Assembly (NCBI RefSeq): GCF_025264625.1
Contig: NZ_CP093313.1
Coordinates: 4,402,001 to 4,466,000, forward strand
Direction: 5' to 3'
DNA length: 64,000 nucleotides
Source of the DNA: Occallatibacter riparius
GTDB taxonomy: Bacteria; Acidobacteriota; Terriglobia; Terriglobales; Acidobacteriaceae
Both the position numbers and the translations under genes were made by a program. The notes under the pieces are model-generated. The model was not told where the DNA came from. It saw nothing but the letters and a program-made list of their open reading frames with translations, and made no database searches. Positions 45,566-54,679 of the stretch are shown one piece after another. Within the stretch, counting starts at the first letter, position 1. Each line of letters opens with the position of its first letter.

Positions 45566-47671
45566 CTAGCCGGTGTCGGTGTCCGCAATAGGGGGCGGGT
45601 CGGTTTGCGCATACCCCCGTGGTCGCTTCGACAGAATGCTTCGGTCCTCCGAATGCGCCGCTTCCTGGATCAGTCGATCAGGATCGAGAATCAAAGCTAC
45701 GGTCCCGTTTCCGAGGATGGTGGCTCCGGCCACCATCTGCACCTGCCGGTAGACCCGTCCTAGGCTCTTGATCACCGCCTGGCAATTGCCCAGAATCTGA
45801 TCGACCACCAGCCCCACGCGGCCCTTGCCGTTATCCAGAAAAATGACCTGGTCGATCTCCGGCCCGCGCAACGGCAGGCCGAAGTACTCGCGCAGCCGGA
45901 TGTAAGGCACGATCTGCCCGCGCACGGTCGCAAAACGATGGCCATTTGACCTCTCGATTTCCTTGTGCGTCAACTCGATACATTCGAGAGTGCTAGCTAC
46001 TGGCAGCACAAAGCTGCCGTCGCCCACTGTAACCAGCAGGCCGTCGATGATTGCCATAGTCAGCGGCAGGCGCAGCGTAACTGTGGTTCCTGCCCCGTTT
46101 CTGCTGGAAACATCCACGGCGCCGCGCAGGCTCTCCACCTTCTGCCGCACCACGTCCATGCCTACGCCGCGGCCTGAAACATCGGTGACTTGCCTGGCGG
46201 TCGAGAACCCGGGTTGAAAGATCAACCCATAAATCTGCGTTTCAGTCAGGTCTGCGTCCGCAGGAATCAGCCCGCGCTCGACTGCACGCCGGCGCACTGC
46301 CTCGCAGTCGATCCCGCGGCCATCGTCAGCAACCGAGATAAGAACGTTGGCGCCCGAGTGCTTCGCCGACAGGTGAATGCGAGCCATCGCCGCCTTGCCG
46401 TTTGCCACGCGGGCCTCCACCGGCTCGATGCCGTGATCCATGCTGTTGCGGATCAGGTGCATCAGTGGATCGCTCAACTGTTCGATCACCGTCTTGTCGA
46501 GCTCGGTCTCGGCGCCCTCGATGGTCAGGTCGACGTTTTTGCCAAGATCGCGAGCCAGGTCGTGCACCAGCCGCCGGAACTTATCAAATGTGGCCCGGAT
46601 CGGCACCAGCCGCATGTTCATAGAGCTCTCGCGCAGAGCCGAGGTCAGCCGCTCCACTTCCTCGCCCACCGCCGTGAGTTCGGCGTCAACCCTGCGGCCG
46701 GCAAGCTCGCTCAGGCGCGCCTGCACCGTCACCAGTTCTCCCACGAGGTCTACAAGCTGGTCCAGCTTGGCCGCGGCAATGCGCAGGCTTGTCGCGTTGT
46801 CGGGCTTATCGTAGCTGCGCCGTCCACCCGGTGTCCCTCGCGACTCCTTCAGGACGCGGGCATGCTCGTCGGCATCGACGACTGGCGCGGCGTTCTCGCG
46901 CATACCCTCTGCCGACGCAGGCACTCCGACGCTCTCGATCTTCAGCTCGCACGTATCTTCGACAAAAATGAAGACTTCGCGAATCGCTTCTCTTTCCGCC
47001 CTGGTCTCAAGATGGATCTCCCAACGCACATAGCACCGCTCGGCATCGAACTCCTCGAGAGGTGGAACGGCTTCCATGCCGGCGCGCACTTTTGCGTGCC
47101 CCAGTTCGCGCAATTCTCGCAGCAGCATCCGCGGATTGGCGCCAATGCGCATCAGGTCTGGCCCGGGCGCGAACTGAATGCGCCAGGTCTGTATAGGTCC
47201 TTCGGGCGCAGGACTCGGTTCCACCTGCACATCAACCTTCGGCTCCGACCCAAGGTCCCTTTGTGGGCTGCTCTCTGCGCCTGAGAGCCGCCGCACGCTC
47301 TCGAGCAAGCGCTCGCGGTTCTCCGACCCGACACTCCGGGCCGGATCTTCCTCCAGCATTGCGCTGATCTCATCGAGCGCAGCCAGCGTCAGGTCGATCA
47401 GCTCGGAACTCGTCTCCAGCTGCCCGTTGCGCACCAGGTCGAATGCGGTTTCAAGATCGTGTGTAAACGCGGCCAGGTCCTCAAAGCCGAACATGGCGCC
47501 CGATCCCTTAATGGTGTGCAGACCCCGGAAGATCCGCCCGACCAGTGCACCGTCGCCGCGATTCTCATTTAATTCCAGCAGCGCCGACTCCAAATCGGTC
47601 AGTATCTCCCGCGCCTCTTCGCGAAAGCTCTGCTTGAACATCTCCGCGTTGGCTGTCGTCGCATGCTTCAT
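45566..47671 (-). CDS. cheA: Chemotaxis histidine kinase CheA
   Basis: 701 residues from ATG 47671; an in-frame TTG at 47719 overlaps the STAS gene. Domains in order: HPt P1 with phospho-His in RGLHTIKGSGAMFGFEDL; a P2-like region (TWRIQFAPGPDLMRIGANP, REVFIFVEDTCELKI); dimerisation helices (ATSLRIAAAKLDQLVDLVGE); the kinase core with N box HLIRNSMDHGIEPVEARV, G1 VADDGRGID and G2 DVSGRGVGMDVV; and a C-terminal CheW-like domain (GLLVTVGDGSFVLPVASTLE). Autophosphorylates and passes phosphate to CheY and CheB. It starts 45 bp after the STAS gene. Confidence 0.97.
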   Translation of the reverse strand: MKHATTANAEMFKQSFREEAREILTDLESALLELNENRGDGALVGRIFRGLHTIKGSGAMFGFEDLAAFTHDLETAFDLVRNGQLETSSELIDLTLAALDEISAMLEEDPARSVGSENRERLLESVRRLSGAESSPQRDLGSEPKVDVQVEPSPAPEGPIQTWRIQFAPGPDLMRIGANPRMLLRELRELGHAKVRAGMEAVPPLEEFDAERCYVRWEIHLETRAEREAIREVFIFVEDTCELKIESVGVPASAEGMRENAAPVVDADEHARVLKESRGTPGGRRSYDKPDNATSLRIAAAKLDQLVDLVGELVTVQARLSELAGRRVDAELTAVGEEVERLTSALRESSMNMRLVPIRATFDKFRRLVHDLARDLGKNVDLTIEGAETELDKTVIEQLSDPLMHLIRNSMDHGIEPVEARVANGKAAMARIHLSAKHSGANVLISVADDGRGIDCEAVRRRAVERGLIPADADLTETQIYGLIFQPGFSTARQVTDVSGRGVGMDVVRQKVESLRGAVDVSSRNGAGTTVTLRLPLTMAIIDGLLVTVGDGSFVLPVASTLECIELTHKEIERSNGHRFATVRGQIVPYIRLREYFGLPLRGPEIDQVIFLDNGKGRVGLVVDQILGNCQAVIKSLGRVYRQVQMVAGATILGNGTVALILDPDRLIQEAAHSEDRSILSKRPRGYAQTDPPPIADTDTG

Positions 47672-47715
47672 GTCTTTGTTCCGATCGTCACTGGTGTTTC
47701 CGCCGCCGCGCCATT

Positions 47716-48075
47716 TCAATCAAACAGACGCAGGCCTTCCATACCCAGGTCCTCGACCGCATCCCGCAGCGCCTTGGGTATTTCTCCGCTGAAGCCAAAC
47801 TTCACGTTCTTCTGCTCAGCCTTTCGCCTGGCCGCCCACAGGAGCGCCAGCGCTGTTACATCGAGATCGGAGACTCTCTCGAACAAGATCCGAATCGAAC
47901 GCGCATTCTCGAAGCCGGCCATCAGCATGCTCTTCAGTTCCGCCGCCATGCCAATATCGATCGTCCCTGTTAGCCGGATGAGACACGCATCGCCAGACCT
48001 GCTCAGCACCAGCGGCTCCTCGCTGCGCGCTTCGGGCGGTTTCGCACACGTCTCCACTTCAACCTCGTCCGGCAT
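47716..48075 (-). CDS. STAS-domain protein heading the cheA operon
   Basis: 119 residues. AAGGAG precedes ATG 48075. Seen: LSRSGDACLIRLTGTIDIGM, LKSMLMAGFENARSIRILFE, and SDLDVTALALLWAARRKAEQ. In anti-sigma antagonists a Ser or Thr follows the conserved Asp (D-S/T-S/G type); here the corresponding motif is LDVTALALL, with Thr as the only candidate. It is the first gene of the unit STAS-cheA-mcp-cheW-cheR-cheD-cheB. Such STAS proteins beside cheA are seen in several phyla but their role in the pathway is not settled. Confidence 0.85.
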   Translation of the reverse strand: MPDEVEVETCAKPPEARSEEPLVLSRSGDACLIRLTGTIDIGMAAELKSMLMAGFENARSIRILFERVSDLDVTALALLWAARRKAEQKNVKFGFSGEIPKALRDAVEDLGMEGLRLFD

Positions 48076-48259
48076 CGTCGTCTCCTTGGCCCCACTCCGC
48101 CCGTTCCACAGCAACGCCGTCTGAGGCGCTGCTCAGGTCGATCTCGCCTCTTGATGGGCTGATTCAGTACAGAATGCTGGCTAGATTGTTTATCGGAAAT
48201 TGAATGCAATTTCGAGGCAGAAAATAGATGGCACCGACAGAGGGTTCCTCATGCGGAAA

Positions 48260-48282
48260 GGGCGGCCCATTCTGGGCCGCCC
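48260..48282 (-). terminator. Terminator of the cheY/MCP-like unit
   Basis: GGGCGGCCCA (48260-48269) and TGGGCCGCCC (48273-48282) are perfectly complementary over 10 bp with a 3-nt loop, 27 bp past the stop of the MCP-like gene. On the minus strand TTTCC follows, a weak T-run. Confidence 0.65.
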
Positions 48283-48308
48283 CTGCGAAAGCATTCGGCG
48301 TCAGAGAT

Positions 48309-49619
48309 TCAGAACAACTCAACCGTGGGGCCGCCGTCATCGCTCTGCCCGCCGCCCGCGATTTCCATGTGCGTGCGGGTCTGGCTCGCCATGCGATACT
48401 TGCCCAAATGCGTCGCCAGGATTCCCTTGAATGTCTGCTGCAGCTTGCCGTCCCACGTGGAATCGCAACTGAGTGCCGCCAACTGCTGGAGATGATCCCG
48501 CATCTCGCCAAGCGCCTCTTCCACGTGCCCCATCCTTTGCCGCATAACGTCCTGGAATTGAATGTGTCCCAGGGCTGTTGAGAGCCTCTCCACCGATTCG
48601 CTGTAACTCAACTCCACATCCCGGATGATATCCAGCAAAAGCTCTCCATTCCGGGAGAACTCGTCTCGCATGGAATCGAGGTCGCTTACCAGGTGACTCA
48701 TCGCAGCCTGGGACTCATGCTGCTCGAGCGCGAGCCGCGCGCCCTTCAGTTCCGTTTCCACACTCTGCGAGGTTGCGTTGATCTTTGCAGCGATCTCCGT
48801 TGCTGCCTGCCTGGTTGACTCGGCAAGTTTGCGTACTTCGGTCGCTACGACAGCAAAGCCCCGCCCGGCGCTCCCCGCCCTGGCTGCCTCAATCTCCGCG
48901 TTCAAAGCCAGAAGATTCGTCTGCTGCGCGATCGAGGTAATCACCTTGATCATCGGCGTCAGTGAATTCACGCCCAGTGAAAGGTGGTCGATGCGGTCGA
49001 AATTCGCGCGCATCTCCTCCAGTTGCACCTGTTGCTCCAGGTGAACTGCGGCCACGACTCCGCGATAGCGCTCTACCCGGTCGCGCGTCGTGTCGGTAAG
49101 CGTGCGGCCGCTCTTCACGGAATTGGCCAGGCGCTGCTGCTGCTCCATCGAGCGCTCCACCAGGCTGTTCATCTGCTCGATGGCGGCCACCACCTGTTGT
49201 TCGGACTCTTTCAGGGAATCGCTGATGTGCTCCCGGAGTATGTCCACGTATTCCCGCGACTCGGCTATGTCGGCTCCCGCGGCCCGGCTGGCCGCCAGCA
49301 CCCGCGAAAGCTCGTCAAAGCGCAGGTTCCCGAAGGCCCACATGTCCGCCACGGCCAGGTGTGCGCCCCGCCAGTTCCACCACTGGATCAGCAGCAGAGG
49401 GACAATGAGAATGGACGCGAACAACACGGTGGCGGCGATGAGAACACGAACGAAGTCCCGCCCCATCAGCATCCACAGCGAAGCCCACAGCACTGCCGGC
49501 AATGCAATCCCGAGAGCCGTCTGCACCAGCAGGCGGGACTCGATCCGCTTCATCCGCTGGCGCAAAACCTGCTGCTCGGTTTGTGCCGCCCGCTCCTCCA
49601 CCAACGACTCGCGTGCCAC
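48309..49619 (-). CDS. MCP-like membrane protein with a CheZ-like motif
   Basis: 436 residues from a GTG at 49619, placed 7 bp after GGGAG at the end of the cheY-like gene. Two membrane helices lie close together near residues 30-78 (LVQTALGIALPAVLWASLWM; VLIAATVLFASILIVPLLLI) with almost no external loop, so there is no periplasmic sensor. A coiled-coil leads to a receptor signalling tip (SIAQQTNLLALNAEIEAARA, VVATEVRKLAESTRQ). The C-terminal part contains HIQFQDVMRQRMGHVEEAL, with Asp357 and Gln361 spaced as in the catalytic D-x3-Q of CheZ, and a Gly-rich tail ending SDDGGPTVELF, reminiscent of the acidic CheY-binding tail of CheZ. A CheY-phosphatase activity is inferred, not shown. Confidence 0.88.
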   Translation of the reverse strand: MARESLVEERAAQTEQQVLRQRMKRIESRLLVQTALGIALPAVLWASLWMLMGRDFVRVLIAATVLFASILIVPLLLIQWWNWRGAHLAVADMWAFGNLRFDELSRVLAASRAAGADIAESREYVDILREHISDSLKESEQQVVAAIEQMNSLVERSMEQQQRLANSVKSGRTLTDTTRDRVERYRGVVAAVHLEQQVQLEEMRANFDRIDHLSLGVNSLTPMIKVITSIAQQTNLLALNAEIEAARAGSAGRGFAVVATEVRKLAESTRQAATEIAAKINATSQSVETELKGARLALEQHESQAAMSHLVSDLDSMRDEFSRNGELLLDIIRDVELSYSESVERLSTALGHIQFQDVMRQRMGHVEEALGEMRDHLQQLAALSCDSTWDGKLQQTFKGILATHLGKYRMASQTRTHMEIAGGGQSDDGGPTVELF

Positions 49620-49623
49620 TGTT

Positions 49624-49998
49624 CTACGCTCCCGGGAGTACTTTGCGGATAACCGCAATCAGGTCGTTGCCGGAAAGCGGTTTCACACACCAGCCTGTGG
49701 CACCCGCAAGTTTGCCTTCGTTTCGCTTGGCCAGTTCGCTTTCGGTCGTCAAGGTCAGAATGGGAACAAACTTCATGCCGGGAGTGGACCGCACAGCACG
49801 GATCAGATCCATCCCGCCCATCACCGGCATGTTAATGTCCGTCACAATCAGATCGGGCTTCAGCCCGGCCTTGAGTTTGTCCAGAGCCTCACGCCCGTTG
49901 CCTGCGCCCTCGGCGTGGAAGCCGTTCATTGTGAGCGTTGTCTTCAGGCTCAATACCATCGTGATTGAGTCATCGACAACCAGAATTGTCTTTGCCAT
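49624..49998 (-). CDS. cheY: CheY-like single-domain response regulator
   Basis: 124 residues, a bare receiver domain. Acidic pocket D9-D10, phospho-acceptor Asp54 in LIVTDINMPVMGG, switch Thr in ILTLTTESE, and Lys in GWCVKPLSG. It opens the transcript that continues into the MCP-like gene, whose GTG lies 4 bp beyond the cheY stop. The output partner is not visible because no motor genes are in the window. Confidence 0.94.
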   Translation of the reverse strand: MAKTILVVDDSITMVLSLKTTLTMNGFHAEGAGNGREALDKLKAGLKPDLIVTDINMPVMGGMDLIRAVRSTPGMKFVPILTLTTESELAKRNEGKLAGATGWCVKPLSGNDLIAVIRKVLPGA

Positions 49999-50149
49999 TC
50001 CGCTGCCCGCTCTCCCAGTTCACCCATCGGCAGAAAGGAGGGCGTCTTTAAGCCCGTACACCTCCCTTTGGAGGAATGACGGGCGGCAAGGCGCGAAGAC
50101 GGGTCACTTTGGCATTCAAATCAGAACGCGACCGCCAATGCGCCGGTGG

Positions 50150-51010
50150 TCAGAGCTCGGCGAATGAGATGAGGCAGCGAACTGGCCTAGCCTGCTGGCG
50201 GAGAGAGAGCAGGGCATCGCGCTCGATCTCGCGCGAGGAGAGCAGGCGGGTGTTGGCGTGGGCCAGTTCGGCATCATTGTAGCCGGGATGCGTGACGAGT
50301 TCGAACGTGCCGGCGCAGGGAAGCGCGTTCAGAAGAGAAGCGACTCCGCGCCCGTCGAGAGTTCCGGTGGCCAGCACGCCGAGGGCGCCCTCTGTTGTGG
50401 TGAAGCCCTCTTCGGTGACGATGCGGCGGAACGTAGCCTCCATCAACCGAAGCGCGCGCACCTGCATGCGACGGACGAGTGGAGCGCCTGGAGTGGCGCG
50501 GACGCTCCACGAAGGCTCAAATGGGTTGCGAACAGCGCGGATTCCACAGGCTCGCGCCGCGCGCAGGACCGGCCGAAGCACTCGCGGGAACATATGCGTG
50601 TGCTTGTGCGTGTCGATATGGGTCAGGCGGATGCCGCGGGCCTGAAGGGAATGAATCTGTGCACGCGCTTCAATCTCGATTTGGTAGTCGACTTTTCCAG
50701 ACGCTCCCTGCTGGTAAATGCTGCGCAAGAGACTGCCCAGCGTGGGTTCAAACCGCTGTTGAACAGTGGAAGAGATGTTGGGAATGTCGTGCGCGGCAGA
50801 GAGGATCGGCTCGCCATCGACCAGAACCACATGACAGCCCACACCGAGGCTGGGCGTAGCCTTCGCGATCTCGATTGCCTCATCGGTTGCCGCAGCGCGC
50901 GCCATCACTGTGGCGCTGGTGAGCACGCCGGCCTGGTGCAGCTCGAGAACAGCGCGGTTGACGCCGGAGGTGAGGCCGAAGTCGTCGGCGTTTACGATGA
51001 TGCGGGGCAC
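50150..51010 (-). CDS. YdjC/HpnK-type carbohydrate deacetylase
   Basis: 286 residues from a GTG at 51010, giving the family start PRIIVNADDFG; an in-frame TTG at 51025 is an alternative. YdjC-fold deacetylases remove N-acetyl groups from sugars (ChbG on chitooligosaccharides) or act in hopanoid synthesis (HpnK). Metal site: Asp pair in IVNADDFGLTSGVNRAVLEL and His residues in RLTHIDTHKHTHMFPRVLRP; LVTHPGY near the end is typical. The conserved C-terminal ERDALLS and VRCLISFAEL is also present. The exact substrate is not predictable; no hopanoid genes flank it. Confidence 0.9.
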   Translation of the reverse strand: MPRIIVNADDFGLTSGVNRAVLELHQAGVLTSATVMARAAATDEAIEIAKATPSLGVGCHVVLVDGEPILSAAHDIPNISSTVQQRFEPTLGSLLRSIYQQGASGKVDYQIEIEARAQIHSLQARGIRLTHIDTHKHTHMFPRVLRPVLRAARACGIRAVRNPFEPSWSVRATPGAPLVRRMQVRALRLMEATFRRIVTEEGFTTTEGALGVLATGTLDGRGVASLLNALPCAGTFELVTHPGYNDAELAHANTRLLSSREIERDALLSLRQQARPVRCLISFAEL

Positions 51011-51105
51011 CAGCCAGTGTACCAATCGGGCCGGCGCGCGAAGAGGGGCATCCTCTTTCGCTGGTATGATGATGGAAGGGCCTCCAGGGCCTTCCCACCA
51101 CGCGT

Positions 51106-51182
<77 letters not shown>

Positions 51183-51262
51183 GGAAACCCTTCACAAATC
51201 CTTTTTGCAACCGACAGCGTTAATAGAGCAGACATTAGAAGAACTGCCGTAATCTGCCGCGG

Positions 51263-51685
51263 GTGACGTTCCGGATTGAGTTGTGCAGCCTCGGTGCTAT
51301 GGCATGCGCCGTCAGTGTTATTGCTGCAGCTGGTACGCCTGCCTTTAGATTAGGTCATTCAGCAAGTCGGGCCCCATGGATGTCTTGCGCCGGTTCTGGG
51401 GGAGAGCACGGCGCAAGCCCCTACAACAACGGCATTCCGGGGGAGACAGTGCAACTCGAGACCAAGTACGTGTATCTTGTCCATCTCGATTCCGAAGACG
51501 GATCCAGAAAAGCCGGGCAGCCCGCCGCCGTACGCTTCATCTTCGAACTCCTTGCCCATCAGCGGCCTGCCAGGCTTTCCTGCAAGATCGACATGCGCCG
51601 GCCGCGTTTGAGCGACTGCCGGGTCGAATTCAACGACTACGATTCAACAGACACAACGCGGGAACAGGAGCAGCCGGAGGCGTGA
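51263..51685 (+). CDS. Possible secreted protein of unknown function
   Basis: 140 residues from a GTG. A weak signal-like stretch (LGAMACAVSVIAAAGTPAF) precedes a polar part with a beta-rich core (TKYVYLVHLDSEDG, AAVRFIFELLAHQ, RLSDCRVEFNDYD). An ATG at 51299 is an alternative start. No family recognised, and no clear ribosome site, so its reality rests on composition and on the lack of competing frames. Confidence 0.45.
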   Translation: MTFRIELCSLGAMACAVSVIAAAGTPAFRLGHSASRAPWMSCAGSGGEHGASPYNNGIPGETVQLETKYVYLVHLDSEDGSRKAGQPAAVRFIFELLAHQRPARLSCKIDMRRPRLSDCRVEFNDYDSTDTTREQEQPEA

Positions 51686-51725
51686 CTTGCGGGGCAGCCG
51701 GTATTGGCCTCCGGCCTGCCTGATC

Positions 51726-52157
51726 CTAGGCGAGCCAGAGCTCGCGTTCCGCATTACGGCGGGTGACCAGCCCTTGCAGGACTTTGCCACCTGCGTGAAC
51801 CCACTTCGGGAACTCATCTGCGGCTTCGTCCATCTTGCCCTGATTAACGAGCGTGAGCAGGGTTGAGCCCTGCAGGGCTCCGGATCCGAGGTTGAAGGTG
51901 AAGTCCACCAGCGCATCGAACTGGTTCTGGTTGAGCGGGACCCGGACTGCAGCGGCGACCGCATTTTCAGCCCACTTGACATCGTTCTGGAGCAGTTCGG
52001 TCGCCTGCTCCTCGGTGAGCCCATCGCTGAAGTCTTCCCCCGCCTTGATCAGGTGTCCGTAGCCGATGGTCGGCTTTCCAACGGCGTCCAGATACACGTG
52101 ACCGACAAACCCCTCTGAGTCCTTGATGAGTTGGAGTCCCTTGTCTGACATTTCCAT
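51726..52157 (-). CDS. T4-type lysozyme (GH24)
   Basis: 143 residues from an ATG after GGGGG; the frame extends 14 codons upstream. Cleaves peptidoglycan between MurNAc and GlcNAc. The catalytic triad has exactly the T4 spacing: Glu15 in IKDSEGF, Asp24 in VYLDAVGK, Thr30 in KPTIGYGHL. Also typical are QFDALVDFTFNLGSGAL and LVTRRNAERELWL. No signal peptide is present. No other phage genes surround it, so it is either a solitary prophage leftover or a domesticated enzyme. Confidence 0.94.
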   Translation of the reverse strand: MEMSDKGLQLIKDSEGFVGHVYLDAVGKPTIGYGHLIKAGEDFSDGLTEEQATELLQNDVKWAENAVAAAVRVPLNQNQFDALVDFTFNLGSGALQGSTLLTLVNQGKMDEAADEFPKWVHAGGKVLQGLVTRRNAERELWLA

Positions 52158-52294
52158 GGCGATTCCCCCCAGAGTTAAAGTCTTGAAGTTCCAGGGCAAT
52201 GGAGGCGACGATCCCCAGGCGCTGTTCCGCCGCTACTTCGTTGCCAAGGAGTTTCTCAAGTGATGTTACACAGTTTCTGCATCTAAACCCTCTT

Positions 52295-53725
52295 ATGGCA
52301 AGATGCGGCCTTGTGCTCGTCCGCATAATCTGTGTTCTGGCATTGCTTGCGGCTTCAGTGCCCGGATTTGCGTACTCCCTGCTCACCCACGAACAGATCA
52401 TTGACCTCACCTGGGACGACTCCATCGTTCCGCTGCTGCTGAGCCGTTATCCCGGCCTGACGCCGGCGCAACTAGATGAGGCGCGGGCCTACGCGTATGG
52501 CGGGTGCGTCATCCAGGACATCGGCTATTACCCGTTCGGCCAGGCTTCGCTGTCGAACCTGACGCATTACGTGCGTTCGGGCGACTTCGTCATGGCGTTG
52601 TTTCGCAATGCCCACAATGCAAACGAGCTGGCGTTTGCGGTGGGCGCACTCTCGCATTATGTCGGCGACTCGATCGGGCATCCGCTCGCGACCAACCTGA
52701 GCGTGCCGATCACGTTTACTGAGCTAGGAGAGAAGTACGGCAAAAGCGTGAACTACGCCCAAGGGAAGGTGCAGCACGTGGAGGTGGAGTTTGCGTTCGA
52801 TGTGGACGAGGACACGCACGGACGCACGGCGCCGATCCAGTACCTGCGCAAGATCGGCATGAGCGTATCGATGCAGCAGCTGTCCCTGGCTTACTACCAG
52901 ACCTACGGGGTGTCGATGGACTTCTCGGGGACGCGGAAGCGCCGCGTGAATGAGAAGGCCTACCGGTTCGCCGTGCGGTCGTTTGTGCCTGATATCGCGG
53001 ATGCAACGGGAATTCTGCACAAGCGCCACATGACCGCCGATCTGGATACGCCCGAGGCAAAGGAGCTGCATGGCGAAATCCACGCCATGTCGGTGGCGAA
53101 CAACTGGGCGGCGTATCGCCATGGGCCCGGATTCGGCGCCCATGTGTTGGCCGGGCTGATTTTCATCATGCCTCGGTTCGGACCCTTCCGGCTGTGTGCC
53201 ATCAAGGGGCCGACGCCGCAGGCCGAGGCCGATTACGTGCACAGCTTGATGCTTTCAGTCGCGGCCATGCGGCAGATGCTGGCGCGCTTTACTCCGCCAG
53301 AGAAGAGACGTGCGGCGGCTACGGATCCGCCTGCGGTAGCGGAGCCCAAGAACGAAGCTAAGCAACTGGAGAAGAGCCGGCACGCGCAAGCCGTGAGCAA
53401 AACGAGGTCCGATCCGCACCATCCGCTGCCCAACCGCGACCTGGATACGGGCGCGGTGGTAAAGCCGGGCGGCTATCCGCTCACGGACAGCACCTACGCC
53501 TATCTGCTTCACACGCTGACCAGCCAGCCGACCGTGCCCATTCCGCAGGGGATCAAGGAGGACATCCAGGCCTACTACGCGGACTTGGACGTGCCCTTCG
53601 CGACGAAAAAGCATTCCGACCAATGGAAGAAGGTGCTGGCGGATTTGCAGACACTGAAGACCATGCCGACAAGCCCGTTCCCGGAGCCGTTTCCAACCTA
53701 TGAGGAGGAGCAGGGACAGGAATAG
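52295..53725 (+). CDS. Zinc-dependent phospholipase C family protein, secreted
   Basis: 476 residues. Signal peptide at residues 5-28 (VLVRIICVLALLAASVPGFA) directly before SLLTHEQIIDLTW. The family's His/Asp zinc ligands are visible: THEQIID, YVRSGDF with preceding His (NLTHYV), NELAFAVGALSHYVGDSIGH, and VQHVEVEF. The second half (about 300 on) is Lys/Pro-rich then helical. Related bacterial proteins are annotated zinc-dependent phospholipase C, but lipid hydrolysis has rarely been tested. The frame opens at 52199; ATG 52295 gives the signal peptide at the N-terminus, although no ribosome site is clear. Confidence 0.85.
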   Translation: MARCGLVLVRIICVLALLAASVPGFAYSLLTHEQIIDLTWDDSIVPLLLSRYPGLTPAQLDEARAYAYGGCVIQDIGYYPFGQASLSNLTHYVRSGDFVMALFRNAHNANELAFAVGALSHYVGDSIGHPLATNLSVPITFTELGEKYGKSVNYAQGKVQHVEVEFAFDVDEDTHGRTAPIQYLRKIGMSVSMQQLSLAYYQTYGVSMDFSGTRKRRVNEKAYRFAVRSFVPDIADATGILHKRHMTADLDTPEAKELHGEIHAMSVANNWAAYRHGPGFGAHVLAGLIFIMPRFGPFRLCAIKGPTPQAEADYVHSLMLSVAAMRQMLARFTPPEKRRAAATDPPAVAEPKNEAKQLEKSRHAQAVSKTRSDPHHPLPNRDLDTGAVVKPGGYPLTDSTYAYLLHTLTSQPTVPIPQGIKEDIQAYYADLDVPFATKKHSDQWKKVLADLQTLKTMPTSPFPEPFPTYEEEQGQE

Positions 53726-53737
53726 CGGTTCTTCTGG

Positions 53738-54679
53738 TCAGACCTCGTGTGCGGAAGGCACATGGCCGGGCTGGGGGACCAATTCGGTGAGTGCGATTCC
53801 GCCGAGGATGAGCATGGCGCCTGTTGCGGGCCGCAGGCCCAGCCGCTCGCCGAGAACAAGAAAGGACGTGATCCAGGCGAAAACCGGCTCAAGCGTGAGC
53901 ATGAGCGCGGTGTGGGTGGAAGGCAGAATCGACTGAGCCCAGCTTTGAATGGACAATGCTGCCGCGGTAGCCAGGACGGCGGTGATAAGAAGGGCACTAA
54001 CTAGGCGCTCCGACCAGTGCAAATGGGGTGGCCCCATTACCGGCAGTGTGACGGCCATGAATACCGCGCACCAACCCACCTGCAACGTTGCCAGGGGTTT
54101 GAAGTCGATCTTCGGCGAGAGATGGCCAAGTGCCAGGCAGTGCAGAGCGAAGCCGACTGCGCACCCGAAGGACAACACATCGCCCTTGTTGATCTGCCGG
54201 AAGTCGGGGATGGCAGCGGCCAGCCCCTTGGCGCCGGAAATTCCCGGAGCGGTGAGCAGGGCGATTCCGGCGAACGCCACGGCGGCGCCCAGGAAGGCGT
54301 TCCAGCGCGGCCTGCGCGTGCCCGGCGGATGCAGCCCCGGAATCATAGAGAAGAGCGGCACCAGCACGACGACCATGCCGGTGATGAAGGCCGATTTCGA
54401 GGGTGTGGTCCAGACAAGCCCGAGCGTCTGGAACTGGTACCCCATGGCCAGGCAGAAGCCGACGATTGCGCCGGCGCCAATGTGCCACGAGCGAAGTCCG
54501 CGAAGGTACCGGTGATAGCCTACCCCCAAAACGATGGAAGCCAGGGCCATGCGCGCCAGGTTGAACGCGGCCGGCGACGCGTCGGCGAGAGCGTCCTTGA
54601 CGACCACGAAGGTGGCGCCCCATATGGCAACCACGAACAGCATGAGCAGGTAGGCGCGGGCTTTCATCGTTGAATCCAT
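53738..54679 (-). CDS. EamA-type (DMT) transporter
   Basis: 313 residues with ten membrane helices in two EamA repeats. First repeat: LLMLFVVAIWGATFVVVKDA with NLARMALASIVLG; second: LSFGCAVGFALHCLALGHLS and TLEPVFAWITSFLVLGERLG, the usual end motif. Transports small metabolites or drugs; the substrate is unknown. It is convergent with the phospholipase-like gene, stops 12 bp apart. Confidence 0.93.
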   Translation of the reverse strand: MDSTMKARAYLLMLFVVAIWGATFVVVKDALADASPAAFNLARMALASIVLGVGYHRYLRGLRSWHIGAGAIVGFCLAMGYQFQTLGLVWTTPSKSAFITGMVVVLVPLFSMIPGLHPPGTRRPRWNAFLGAAVAFAGIALLTAPGISGAKGLAAAIPDFRQINKGDVLSFGCAVGFALHCLALGHLSPKIDFKPLATLQVGWCAVFMAVTLPVMGPPHLHWSERLVSALLITAVLATAAALSIQSWAQSILPSTHTALMLTLEPVFAWITSFLVLGERLGLRPATGAMLILGGIALTELVPQPGHVPSAHEV

